A stretch of DNA of 64,000 bases, taken from contig JH720384.1 in NCBI GenBank assembly GCA_000231825.2, forward strand, positions 62,001 to 126,000. Reading direction: 5' to 3'. Position 1 is the stretch's first letter. Each line of letters begins with the position of its first letter. A program made the position numbers and the translations under genes. The DNA comes from Tetrahymena elliotti 4EA. Taxonomy: Eukaryota > Ciliophora > Oligohymenophorea > Hymenostomatida > Tetrahymenidae. Positions 12,734 through 25,752 of the stretch are shown here, in pieces. Under the pieces are notes generated by a model. The model did no database searches and was not told where the DNA came from. It saw only the letters and a program-made list of their open reading frames with translations.

Positions 12734-14631
12734 AAACAAGAAAATTAGCAAAAAGCTCCAAAATTTAATAAACAGCATAATTTAATTTAAAGAAGAAATC
12801 TTTCAGCAAAAAATTCAGTTAAAAAATTATATTGTAATTGAAAATTTTAATTGAAAGATTATTCAATCCCTAAATCTGTCAAATTTATATATTTCTATTG
12901 TAATATATCTTATTCATTCTAAAAATCCCTTCAATTCTACAATATATTTTCTTCAATTCAAAAAAATTAATTTTATCAAAACCTTCTTAATTTTATTTTC
13001 AGTGTGAGAAATATTTTTAACAGTTTTAAATTTTAATTTATCTATATATTTTAATCAAAATTACATTATATAACTCTTTTGTAATTAAATAGTAATTTTA
13101 ACTTTAAGAAATTAAATGAATCTTTTTTTAAGCAAAAAAAATAAAATTATTAATAACTTTTCTATTTTAAGTATTAAATAAAAATTTTAGTTTGAAACAA
13201 TTATTTTTTATTGGTTAAAAAAACTAAAAGCATGTGAGGAGAAAAAAACTCATTTTCACAATATATAATGAAGAATGCATTTTGTTTGTAACTAAATACT
13301 TATAGCACTAACTATTTATTCACATAAAAATAGATAATATTATTATTACCAGTTTGGATTTTGATATATTATTTTTCAAATATAAAATTTAATATCAATA
13401 TTACTTAAAAAAAATTTTAAATATAAATAGAAAAAAGTAATGGAGAATGTATAAGAAATAATTATAATTTGAATTTAATTTTAAATTAATAAAAAAAATA
13501 TAATTTAGTTAATGTAAATTATTTATCGTTCAACTAAAGACTTTTTTCACTAATTTGAATTAATATTCAAGTATTATTTTTACTAAAGGTAAATTTTTCA
13601 AGTTTAATTATCAGAGTATTTTACTAACCCATTTCGCAATTTTTGTAAGCCAATATTAGTAATTTTCTCATAACTTTTACAAATAATAATAACAAAAATA
13701 TGAATACAATTAAGAAGTATTTAAGAAATAATAAAATAAAAATTTGAATTTAACTTAAACTGAATTATTGAACAAAAAATTGCTCAGATTCAAACCGGCT
13801 GCTCATAAATTAAAGACTATGTTTTGTATTAGCATACATATAATTAATAAAATATTGTTTTTATGAGAGGTGGATTCAAAATTTTAAGATCAAGTATTTT
13901 ACAATATCATCTCTTAAACTGGTTTTTTCTAATCCATAATAAATTATTTCCAAACTTTTAATTTTAATACTAAAAGTAAAATAAACATAATAAATAAATA
14001 TTTAATGAATGGCTCAATAAAAGAAAGAATTTTAAATAATTCCAAAAATTTGTATTTTTTTGTTTAATATTGTAATTGATAAAATTTTCGAAGAAATATT
14101 AAGTCCACAAAATTAATTTGGGATAATATTAAATATGTAGTAAATTAAATGATATCCAAAATTATTTTAAAAATGTTTGTAAAAAAGAAGATTTAAAAGA
14201 TATCTTAGTATTTTTTACTCAATCAATCTAAAAAAAATTAAAATCTTTAATAAATTGATTAATATGTGAAGTAATTAAATAATTCAAAAAAAACATGAAA
14301 ATATTATTTTATATTCATCTCACTCCAAAAAATAAAAAAATTCCTCATAAAATTCTTAATTAAATTCAATATTTTTTCATCAAAATTATCTCGAGAAAAC
14401 AATAAATTAAACAAGAAAAATAATACATAGAAATTTCAAAATAAATTACTAATCTTCTAATTTTAAAAAATGCAAATGTATCATCATTTTTAAGTGGATT
14501 ATCTAATTTCTGTATTTAAAAAAATGCAAATACTTTTAATTTAATTGTGTAAAAATATTAATGGATGGACAGACAGAGATTTCAATACAAAGAACAAAGC
14601 TTTAACCTTTTAATTTTTTTAAATTATTAAA
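12734..14631. other. Gene-free AT-rich spacer (12.7-14.6 kb)
   Basis: Extremely AT-rich region downstream of the GDH gene. No convincing coding frame, RNA gene or organised repeat was seen. Confidence 0.65.
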
Positions 14632-15476
14632 AAGATGAGCTAAATTGATAACCTTCTTTTGAGAAATCAGATCAGACTCATCACTTTTTTAATCAAAATT
14701 ATTTACAAAAAATTCATAAATCTATTAATAACTTTTTATTTGAATAGTCTTATCATGTACTAAGTGATTTCTCAATATTTTTTCCTTATCCAAAAGAAGT
14801 TCATCTAACTGAAGAGGGTAGGAAAATTATTTTAATTTGTTTGATATTTCTACAATTTTGTTGAGATCTCACGATTTGACAATAAGTCTTTGAAATCTTA
14901 ATTGTCCAAATTTTATTTTGAGAATCTCAACAAATAATACAGAATTTATTTTCTAAAAAGCAAAATTTATGTTTTGAAAGCAAAAGGTAGATCCGCATCT
15001 ACACTTTGTTGCAATTATTCTAAAATAATATTTCATCCTCTAAAGTAGTACCATTTTGTCTGAAAAATTCTTTAAAATCCTCAAATATTTTCATAACTTT
15101 CTCCTTTTTATTTCTTGATCTCTTATCCTTTCAATTTGTTATTCTTTCTCCAGTTTTTGGATTTCTTCCTCAATGTTTTTGATTTTTTCTATTTTTTAGT
15201 ATTGATAGTCATCTTCGCTATTAAGTTTCATCGCCTTGTTTTTGTGTTATGGTTCAGAAATTTTTTTGATCTCCTTACTCCATTTTTAATTACTATTAAT
15301 TTTCTAGTTATTTTTTGTTGAAAACAGTATCTAAAATCATTCTTCAATCCCAACAAATGGTTTATTAGAGATAAGACTTGGGAAATCATCCTATTACAAA
15401 ACGGACTCTTTGTCTAGAAGGAATTTTCAATTTGTGAAATTTGAGGGTAAATCAATTCAGATTCTTTTGAATTCAT
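14632..15476 (-). pseudogene. Probable decayed coiled-coil gene with frame disruptions
   Basis: On the minus strand, coding-looking segments occur in order but in different frames and are broken by TGA. A possible start is ATG at 15476 (MNSKESELIYPQISQIENSF). A second frame gives DDFPSLISNKPFVGIEE and then, past a TGA, a charged helix with IEKIKNIEEEIQKLEKEQQ. A third frame gives KVMKIFEDFKEFFRQNGTT, and a later one LDELLLDKEKILRNHLVHDK. No set of GT...AG introns that I tried restores a single frame. The segments look like one coiled-coil protein that has picked up indels. Alternatives are a gene with unrecognised short introns or errors in the assembly. No family is recognised. Confidence 0.4.
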
Positions 15477-15529
15477 AGTTATCTTATTTATAGAAGTTAA
15501 TTATATTTTTAAATTCTAATCTTATTTAG

Positions 15530-16030
15530 TAATCACTTTTCTTAAGCTTAATCTTGCTTGAAAAAATTTTTTTTAAATGATAGAAAAACTAAAAAAATCA
15601 GAGGAAAACTTAAAATAGGGCTTAATGTTGATATTGATGAAAAATCAAATTCACTATTTTAAATTTTATAAATTATTCTAGCAATTGGCCAATAAAAACC
15701 ATATTTTGGGAATAAGAAACTCAAAGATAAAGTTAACTAATTTTTTTCTTTGCTAAATTTTCACATGATCTTATTTAGTTAATCTTTTGTTTTAAACTGA
15801 ATTTTGCTTGAAAAAAAATTACTTTTATCTTTGAAATGAAAAAAAAGAGAATAAATGGTCACAATATTGATGCAAGAGCAAATATACTATTTAAAATTTT
15901 ATATTTTTTTCTAACGTTTGACACTTAGAAGCTCAAATATACAGTTAATTAATTTTTTCTTTTCTAAATTTTCACATTATCTTATTTAATTATCTTTTGT
16001 TTTTGCCAAATTTTGCTCTAAAAAAGAGGA
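15530..16030. repeat. Degenerate tandem repeat, about 210-250 bp unit
   Basis: Shared blocks recur in the same order. A TTGCTTGAAAAAA block occurs near 15554 and 15804, with a weaker TTGCTCTAAAAAA copy near 16013. A block resembling CTAAATTTTCACATNATCTTATTTA occurs near 15750 and again near 15965. Between them, matching pieces include ACTATTT(A)AAATTTTATA and AAGCTCAAA. The copies are strongly diverged. They lie just upstream of the decayed gene. Confidence 0.55.
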
Positions 16031-17610
16031 AATAAATTATTAAAATAAAATATAAAAACCAAGAGTATGATAAAAAATTTAAAATGAAATTTCAAAGAGA
16101 TGATTTGATAATTTAGTTGACCAATAAAAGACTAAACCCTTAGAAACTATATACTTAAACTTTTGTATATTCCTAGTATGTATTTTAACACTATTTTTAA
16201 TTTAGAGCTATTTTTATTGCCATTAAAATAAAATTTTTTAATTAATTTAAATCTTTTTATTTTGAAAATGAAGAAATAATTTATTAATTGAAAGTTAATT
16301 ATTATTTTAATTTTAAATATTTCAAATTAGAAGAGAATAATAGATTATTAAATTAATATAGTTATAAATCCAAAATATTTAATCATGTTGAATTAGAGAT
16401 TCATAAAATTAACCAAATTAAGATGTCATTCTTACACACTTGGATAATTTAAAAAAATATAATGAAATGTGCTATATCATTTTAAGGAAGACTAATATAA
16501 TTTCATTAATAATTAAAAGATAAGTTTTAAACTCAAACAATAAAATATAAATTCACAAATAATTATTTATGTTAATAAATGGATGATACATATTTTTGTA
16601 AATAGCAAATTAAACATAAAATTTAGGTAGAGGCAATTATGATTATTTTACCACTTAATTTGTGTTAATACAGATAGTACTTAAATGGATTAAAAAAAAC
16701 TAATAAGACCAATACTGTTAAAATACAAAAAATGCAGATAATAAAATATTATTTTCAATATTCAAATCAATTTTTAAATAATAATACATTATTCGCAGCA
16801 ATTTATGATGCAAAAAATATCTATCAATATATTTGTATACTTTTTATCTTAGTTTATTTATTTGTTTTTATATTTGTTTGTTAATTTTTTTATTTAGAAG
16901 ACTTTTTAAAAATTGTGTTGACAAAAAAGAAATCATCATGCTAAATTATTCATGAAGCTTAGATTTTTTGGTTTATTTATTCATTCATTGGTATGCGCTA
17001 AAGGTCTTTCTTGTATGTTCTTCTTTGACCATTTTATCATTACTTTCTATTTATTCTTGATTGTTGGAATGATTTACTTTTTGAAAATTTCCGCCTGATC
17101 TTGATTTCAAAAGTTTTTTGTTCAATAAATAGATAACAAAAAAATTTATTTATTTAATTGAAATGAAAATATCCAAAATTTAATTTTTATTTGATAATAT
17201 CAACCAACTTAACTTTTTTCAGTTGATAAGTTGTTTTTGAGATTATATTCATTATTTGTTTTGATCAAACATGAGTGAATATGCTGTATTCGTACATTCA
17301 CTTTTTGTTCAGGAAGTGTTTGTGAAGGTAGATTTAAATTGTAAATAAAAATGACAGGTATTAATCAATTTCATGAAATAAATCTTTTAGAAAGAGTGTA
17401 TTTTCCTTAGGAGCATTAACTTCTAAAAAAGACTGAAAGGATTACCTCAAATACTCAATAGATTTCAATTTTTTGTTGATTAACTTTATGGAAAAAACGT
17501 GTATGATTAGAGCTATTAGGTGATTCAAAGTAAATTAAATTGAAAATATTACCAGCTCAACTATTAAAGATTATTTGAAAAATGACAAAGTATCTCCATT
17601 AAATTATGCC

Positions 17611-17618
17611 TGACGTCA
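17611..17618. promoter_or_regulatory. TGACGTCA palindrome (CRE/bZIP-like site)
   Basis: A perfect 8-base palindrome about 127 bp upstream of the aminotransferase start, in otherwise AT-rich DNA. It is identical to the consensus site of CREB/ATF-type bZIP factors in animals and fungi. Whether a ciliate factor uses it is unknown. Confidence 0.3.
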
Positions 17619-17744
17619 ATAATAGAAAGCCTGCTTTAAAAATTAGGCAAAACATACGCAATAATTAATTAAAAAACAAATCTAAAAACTTAATAACTAT
17701 TAACTCTCAAAAAAAGAAAAATAAAAAAAAAGACTTATCAAAAA

Positions 17745-19241
17745 ATGATTTAAAGCACAGCAAGAAGACTCATTTAGCAAAGCATTTTAGGAAAGCAATT
17801 CTTTAGCACTTCACATGTTAACTAGGAGTACATTCCTAACAAGCCTGACCCTTTGAAATTCACACCTCGTAACAATAAAGGACCTGGTTTGAAAAACAAC
17901 CACAGATCTACTCCTTGGTCTGAAGCTGAAGTTTTAAAATCTAATGAAGATCACGTTATTTACACCTGGGGAGCCACTGATCCTATGAAAAAGTCTTCTA
18001 TCTCTATTGCCCGTGGTGAAGGCATCTATCTTTTTGACTACAAAGGTAACAAATACATTGATATGACCTCTTAAGCTATTAACAACAATCTTGGTTATGG
18101 CATTCCTGAACCTGTTTTAAACAGTATTACATACTAATTGAAGAATCTTCACCATGTTTATGGTGGATTGACCATCACTGAACCTCGTGCTAAGCTTGCT
18201 TAGATTCTTAATGATATAACTCCTGCTGACATCACTGGTTTTGTCTTCCCCTTAACTGGTAGTGATGCAAATGAAGTTGCAATTCGTACTGCTCGTAGAT
18301 TCACTGGACGTCAAAAAATCCTCACTCGCTATAAATCTTATCATGGCAGTTCTGTTGGTGCCCTCAATGCCACTGGTGATTTCCGTCGTTCCTTTGCTGA
18401 ACAAGGAGTTAGTGGATTCGTCAAATTCTTTGACTTATAAGCCTTCTAATTCAAGTGGGGAATCAACTAAGATGAAGCTGTCAAAAACTACTTAGCATAT
18501 CTTGAAGAAGTTATCATCAATGAAAATCCCTCTACTGTTGCTGCCATCATGATTGAATCTATTACTGGTTCTGCTGGTGCTTTAGTCAACCCTCCTGAAG
18601 TTATTTAGGGAGTTCGTGCTCTTTGCGACAAGTACAACATTCTCCTTATTATGGATGAAGTCATGGTCGGTTTAGGTAGATGTGGTGAAATGTTTGCCTT
18701 TTAGACATATGATGGAATCGTTCCTGATATCTTCACTTGTGCTAAAGGTCTTTCTGGCTCTTATCTTCCTCTCTCTGCTGTAGGTTTCAGAAAAGATATC
18801 CAAGATTTCTACCGTACTAATCCTCTTGGTTGGGGAACTACATATTAAGGTCACCCCGTTAGTTGTATTGCAGGTTATGAAGTAGTTAAGTATATGCTTG
18901 AGTAAAATATTTGTGAAAATGTTAGATAATTAGAAAAGGTTATGCTTAAGCGCATGGATGAACTGATTAAGAAGCATAACTGTTTGAGATAAGGTAGAGT
19001 TAGAGGTCTCTTTGGTGCTTTTGATATTGTTGGTGCTGATGGATAACTCATTTAAAGAAACTTCTCTGATCCCACCCCTGAACCTGTCCTTAAATTCAAA
19101 AAGAGATTACTTGAAAATGGTATCTTCCAATGGGTTCGTGCTCCTGTTCTCCACATTGCTCCTCCTCTTATTATTACTGAAAAAGAATTAAATCATGCCT
19201 TCAACATGATTGACGATGCCTTAACAGTTATGGACCATTGA
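17745..19241 (+). CDS. Class III (omega) PLP-dependent aminotransferase, probably mitochondrial
   Basis: A fold-type I, class III aminotransferase, the group that includes omega-amino-acid:pyruvate, taurine:pyruvate, 4-aminobutyrate and ornithine transaminases. Single exon, 498 aa. The start at 17745 gives [20 protein letters not shown], a basic amphipathic leader typical of mitochondrial import. Visible family features are the cofactor-phosphate loop [11 protein letters not shown], the aromatic [15 protein letters not shown] that stacks on [15 protein letters not shown] with the pyridine-N aspartate at residue 304, and FTCAKGLSG with the Schiff-base lysine at residue 334. [16 protein letters not shown] and the C-terminal small domain complete the fold. 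The sequence looks closer to bacterial taurine/beta-alanine:pyruvate types than to ornithine or acetylornithine types, so the substrate is left open. Codon use resembles the nearby GDH gene, suggesting good expression. Confidence 0.92.
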
Positions 19242-20440
19242 TTAATAGATTTATTATATACAAAATGAATGAAAATCATATCAAATTAACTAATTAATTT
19301 ATTTAAACCACACATTTAGAAATTATAGAGACGTTTTTCATTTGTTTATTAATTATGTAAAGAAAAATTTTACTAATTTTTTCACTTTTTAAATTATTGA
19401 TTGACTTTTGATCAAAAAAATCTCTTCAAATGAATTAAAAAAGAAATAAAAAAATTAGTTTTAAAATAAAAGAATCTGTTCAATAAAACAGTTGATTGAT
19501 TTTAAACAAATCAAATTTTTAGAAAATTCTATTTTATATTTACAAAAAGAAATTAAATTTATCTTTCAAAAAAACAATTAAATTAAATATAAAAAATTTC
19601 ATTTAAAAAAATATTCTAAAAATAAATTTGAAAAAATAGCATTTATTTTAAAAGAAAATATTTTAAAACAATCTCTTAAAAAGAATTGATTAGACACTAT
19701 CAGAGGCAACAAATTTTAAACTAAAACAAAAAAATATTAAATAAATCTTATCTGAGTTATTTTTTACATTTTCATCAGCAACACACTTCAAACTAAGCCA
19801 CAAAAATATTAAATAAATCTTATCTGAATTATTTTTTACATTTTCATTAGGAAATTCTACTTAAAGAAAGATTTTATTCAAGAAAATATTTTATAAAAAT
19901 AACCTATCTTTTCTTTTATAATTTTAAAAATAAATAAAAAAATAATTTTTATTTTTTAACTGAATTATTAGACTTACCTTCCTTCCTTCATTAGAAATTA
20001 AAAATCTAGATCGAAAAAATGATATTTTGAGTTTTTTCCCAAATTTTAAAATTTGGAAATAAAAAATAATTAATATAGTTTTTAATAAAATAATCATTCC
20101 ATTTGATTTAAAATAACAATAAATCTAAATAAAAAAAGAAACATAATAGAATTTTAAATAATAAGAATATTTTAAAAATGTATCAGAATCCTTCACTTTC
20201 TGTAATAAATTTAAAAATATTAAATTTTCTCTAAGAAAAAAAAAAAATTAAGAATCAACTTTACTTAGATTTTAGGTTGGTGGTGTTTCTGTCATACAAA
20301 ATTCTTAAAATCTTGCTACAAAGAAAGCTTTATCTGTTAAATATAAAATAGTATTTTTTATTTGCTAAAATTATTATTTGATTTTTAGTTTTAATAAGAA
20401 ATAATAAAAAATATAATAAAATTGTAAACCTCTTTGGCAA
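19242..20440. other. Gene-free convergent spacer (19.2-20.4 kb)
   Basis: Region between the 3' ends of the aminotransferase gene and the long minus-strand kinase-TPR frame. It should hold both 3' UTRs and poly-A sites, and it contains the 72-bp tandem repeat listed separately. No gene is seen. Confidence 0.65.
19700..19852. repeat. Two-copy tandem repeat, 72-bp period
   Basis: The block beginning ATATTAAATAAATCTTATCT at 19734 recurs at 19806, followed in both by GA(G/A)TTATTTTTTACATTTTCAT. The upstream part (GGCAACAAATTTTAAACTAA and AGCAACACACTTCAAACTAA) is also duplicated. The exact 72-base spacing indicates a recent tandem duplication in the gene-free region. Confidence 0.8.
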
Positions 20441-23400
20441 TCAATCTTTAGAATTCGACAATTCAATTTTTGGATACTCATAAAAAATATTTTGACCATG
20501 GTCTGGCAGAGGATCAAAGTGCTCGCTTTAGATGTCTTAATATTAAAACTAATATAATTCTTATTATAATTCCAAATCTAGCGCTAAGAGTTATGTGTCA
20601 ATTACATTAATAATATAAGTTAGACGAGTGTTTTGTTCTCCATTTATATAATGATACTCATCATCAGATTAATTATACAGAGAGTATTAAATTTAAGTAA
20701 TCTAGTTCTAGTATGAATTTTACTCAAAGTTAAAATTGAAGTGATTTTAGTAAATATTATTTTCATCTTAATTTAAATTTTAATAATTTATTTCCTATTA
20801 GAATTCAAAATTACGAAATAGTAAATTGCATGTATTATAATCTCCTTAAGAAATTATTCTCTCTCTCCTCATTTCTGAATCCCTTGAATCAAATTTTTAC
20901 TCACTTTAAACATAATTTTAATCCTCTAAGAACTCTTATTCTTACTCAAAGCGGAGATTGTAATTATTTTGATGAAATTATTCACAGACTACTTACAGCT
21001 ATTACTAATTATGAGCTTCTGCTTAATAATTGCTAGGTTCTTTGCTTCTCTTTTCATGGTAGATTTTATGATGTATATCTGCTAAATTATTAACCAAACT
21101 TCCTTAGATATGATAAAGATCACTACTATGTAGATTCTAATAAATTTAATCTGAAGAAACTATGTAAGATATTTATTTTTAGCTTAGTTTTTTCTCAAAG
21201 TTATACTAAGCACTGTTTTTGCTGTAGTCTTTATCAACTACATCTTAACACTGCTAAAGTTCAAGTTATAGCTTTTCCTGAGAGCTAAGTGGATATCTTC
21301 TTATTTAAGATTATTATGAAGGTAAAAATAAATCTTTCTTGATCTGTTGTGTTTCCGTATTATATCTTTAAGATACAGTACTTAAATTTATTTGTGTTTG
21401 AAGCTATTTAAGTTGTTAATTTAATTCTTTATCTTTAATATATTTAAAACTTTATCCTTAACTATCATGCAAAATATCCATATTTTCTTTTTTAAAATCA
21501 ATTTATTAAGATGGATTTTTCATACAAGTTTATTCCTCAGCTACGTATGCATCTTAGCTTTAATCTAGGAAATGAACATTATTATCATCACTGCTACCTT
21601 AAATTGAACGTGTACCTGCCTCTAAAGTACATTCAATTATTTCACTAATTAATTATGATTCAAAGTTTTACTAATCCCAACTTTATGAATTATAAAGTGT
21701 TAGTTATTTAACTTCTTTCTCTTTTTACTCTTTTTAATTATTTACTTCTGTTTCTTATTTATCTATCCGTTTCAATACATTAAAAGTTTTGTTTTAGTAA
21801 TATTTGATTGCCTTACTCTTTATCAATTTCTTTACATTATAAAATTTTTTTTTGTGGCGTTTTAGTGTCTTTCTCTTTTTGCTATATTTTTATGTTTCTT
21901 AATAATCAACTTCTACATATTAGAAGCTTTGTAGTGGTATTGCTTAGAGTGGTAGCATTCCATCACCACTTACTTAATGTGATATTTAACTATTTATTTC
22001 TTTTTCTTAATTATCACTTAGGTTTTTTTTCTTCCTATAACTTTCTGGTAACTCCTTAACAAAATTAAATTAATTTTATTTAAAACAGCTTTGGTTGTTA
22101 TTACTGTAGTAAACAGTTTGAGTTGGCTTTGTATAACAATCTAAGGATTTATTAGAAAAATTAAATTTATAATTTGTATCTTTCACTGGCTTTTATGAGT
22201 TAACTGAGATAAGAGAATATAACTTCAAATTTTCAATATTAATTTAAACTTTTTAATGATTTGTAAAATTAAATTTCTTCTCACATTAAATCTTATTAAT
22301 TGCTAGCTATTTTATTTTCTTGTTTTTTGAGTTTTATTATTTTAAAACAGATGAATGATTTGTATTTTTAACTGGCTTTTATGAGTTTACAGAGATAAGA
22401 GAACTTAACTTCAAATTTTCAACATTATTTTAAACTTTTTAATGATTTATAAAATTAAATTTCTTCAAGTCACATTTAATCTTATTAAATGCTATTTATT
22501 TTTGTTTCTTGTTTTTTGAGTTTTTTTATTTTAAAGCAGATAAATTTAATTGTTAATAAATCTGATATAACTAATTAATAACAATTTTCAGGTTTTAATT
22601 TTATTAAGGGAATTTATAAATTTTGGAGATCTGATTTAATTAACATTAATTGTGAGAATCATTGACAAAAAATCTTTTGATTTGTTATTTAATTTTTTTA
22701 AAAGAAAGGTAAAGTTTGATTTTTTTAAAATTCAAACTCATTAAATCTTATTTGGAATATTATTATTTCTATTCTAAAAATTTACAAGAAATTAAATTTT
22801 GCATATAATTAAAGTTGGTTATTAGTGAAAACAGTTCTGTGCATAACTAAAGACTATTATTTTCTTAACACTTAGCTGTTTAACTTAACTAAATCTTTTC
22901 TTTTTAAGTAGATTATTCAAGTAGTAGTAAACGTAAAAAGAACTGAAAATACTGACTTTCATAATCATTATTTTTTAACATTTTAGAGTATTTGATAGCA
23001 AGTAGGCAGCTCTTGATACATCCAGAATTGACTGTCTTTTTCAAGATTAAAAGGATTTTATAGATCAAATTTTACTTAATTTCATCTTATTAGCTTTTCT
23101 CTTCTTATTAATTTAAAACTTCTTAATTCTGAGACAGTTACTCTAAGACTTAGACTGTTTGAATACTAAATTTTCCATAAACTTTTTGACTAACTTTTAA
23201 CAAATCTAACAAAATTTCTTAAGCCCATTCGAAATCCTTTTCTTATTTCTTCTAATTAGCTTATTTTTATAGAATGCTTTTGTATGTAAAATCTGGATAT
23301 GAATTTTCATCAGCTAGCATTTAATTTGTTAAAAAGTTATTTTAGTTTTAAAATAAACTTCTGAAATGTAATCTTGAGTTTTTCTCATTTTACAATTCTT

Positions 23401-25176
23401 TAGCTAAGATATCGTATTTCAGGAAATTCAAATATTATCTTTCTGGATGATCATCTTGTAGCTTTTGAGAGACTTGTATTGCTTTCTCTAAATAAAGTAA
23501 AGATTAAAAAGTATCCTTTAATTAATAATTAATATCATGACGCAATTTCAAATAATCTATCCTTAGATATAAATTAATATCTGTCTCATCAGTTTCTAAA
23601 TGTTATATTTTATCTAAGTATTTTAGGCATGAACTAGTGTTATTTTAGCTCAAGTAATATTCTGCAATTAGAATTCGAGTAAAGCAGGCATCATAAGAGT
23701 CTGAAAGATTCAATTTTTCAAAAATTCTTTCTGCATCTATGATTTTATTTTTTTTAAAGATAGCTTTCTTATTTTACATTATCATTATGAATTAATTACA
23801 AAATTCATTTTTATAAAGATTTAGACAGTAAAAAATTGGAATATTAGATTATGTCTAAGATATTAGATTAACACATTAATCTAACTCATACTAATAAAGA
23901 AGCTATCTATCATAATTTGAAATTGTATTTAGTATTTCAGGTATTTACTGATATAGAATAATCTCCTTAAAGTGGTACTAAATATCATTTCTTTTTATGT
24001 ACTCTTAGATGATAAATTTCTAATTCTACTACTAGGTATTTTTTTAAAATTTTAAATGATGAAAATCCTAACATAATATATTATTAGCATCTAGTATTTA
24101 AATCCATTAACTACAAATTACTTATTTTTACTAGAGATTTTGTAATTTAGAATTTGAGGTTACATTTTTTCTAAAAGATATTTGCTGATAAAGTTACAGT
24201 TATTCAAAGTTGAATGAAATATTATTTATAACTATCTATTTCTAAAAGATACACAGTTATTGCAAGTAATAATCTTTCTTTTATTGTAAACTAAGAGTAA
24301 ATTTAATTAATTTCTATGCATTTTCTATTTAATTTATTTTGTTAATCTTTATCTCATCTTATTAAGAATTCTATTAATCCTAATTATAAATTTTAATTGA
24401 TGTTTAAGTTTTTCTTTTTAAATTTACTATGAAATCATTTAAATAATATTTAAGCTTAATTTTTTAATTCTACACTGTATTTAATTTTAGTTTAAAATTA
24501 TTGAGTAAAGGATAGAATATATTTATTACTCTATTAATTTTTTCTTTGTACAGTTATTATTTTAAAATTAGATTATCATGGCTTTAAATTCTATTCTTTA
24601 CCTTAAACCTTTAGGGTTATTATAATTGTAAAATAAAGTTTTCAATAGCAATATTTATATTATAAATTATAGCCTATTCATTCTAGAAGTATTTATCTTA
24701 TTTGAATTTCAAATTAAGGAGTAATTAATACAATTTATCAAATGAGAAAAGGTATAATTTATCATAGTTCAAAGTTTTATTCTTTATCTTAGAAATTTAT
24801 ATTTTGAATAGCTATTACTAATTCTTTTCCTCAAGCATTTGGAGCTTTGTTAAAGATAAGATAAAGTTTCTCTTATCATAAATTATATTATTTGGTAACT
24901 AATATTAAATATTTGTATCATCGCTTTTTATGAAAAAACAAATCTAAATTTCATGTATATCGAGATGCCAATACTCTCTATTGATTGCTAAAATTATAAT
25001 CTACTACCTTATCTCTTAATCAAAATCAAATTAGTTGTAATTATCATAAGCACTAAATTGTATTAATCCTACAATCTAATATTCTAATTCAAAATTATTC
25101 AACAAATAATTAGTGTTTTCTTTAATAAAAATCCTTCTTTCACCAGAAATATCTAAATCATGATCGCTTTTATGAG

Positions 25177-25231
<55 letters not shown>

Positions 25232-25706
25232 NNNNNNNNNNNNNNNNNNNNNNNNNNNNNNNNNNNNNNNNNNNNNNNNNNNNNNNNNNNNNNNNNNNNN
25301 NNNNNNNNNNNNNNNNNNNNNNNNNNNNNNNNNNNNNNNNNNNNNNNNNNNNNNNNNNNNNNNNNNNNNNNNNNNNNNNNNNNNNNNNNNNNNNNNNNNN
25401 NNNNNNNNNNNNNNNNNNNNNNNNNNNNNNNNNNNNNNNNNNNNNNNNNNNNNNNNNNNNNNNNNNNNNNNNNNNNNNNNNNNNNNNNNNNNNNNNNNNN
25501 NNNNNNNNNNNNNNNNNNNNNNNNNNNNNNNNNNNNNNNNNNNNNNNNNNNNNNNNNNNNNNNNNNNNNNNNNNNNNNNNNNNNNNNNNNNNNNNNNNNN
25601 NNNNNNNNNNNNNNNNNNNNNNNNNNNNNNNNNNNNNNNNNNNNNNNNNNNNNNNNNNNNNNNNNNNNNNNNNNNNNNNNNNNNNNNNNNNNNNNNNNNN
25701 NNNNNN

Positions 25707-25752
<46 letters not shown>

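Larger units (their letters stand above)
15477..17744. other. Gene-free spacer with degenerate tandem repeats (15.5-17.7 kb)
   Basis: AT-rich DNA upstream of the aminotransferase gene. It holds the degenerate tandem repeat at about 15.53-16.03 kb and, near the downstream gene, a TGACGTCA palindrome at 17611-17618 (both listed separately). Short open frames at 17.3-17.6 kb show no domain. Confidence 0.6.

Noticed and set aside
20830..21330. Plus-strand frame resembling a membrane or channel protein
   Set aside because: The minus-strand frame across the same bases is continuous with the long kinase-TPR frame and ends at a clean TGA. The plus-strand frame has no start context or domain.
21808..22059. 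Plus-strand frame that looks like a multi-pass membrane protein
   Set aside because: Antisense shadow of the minus-strand giant frame. The apparent hydrophobicity is the complement of Lys/Asn/Gln codons.
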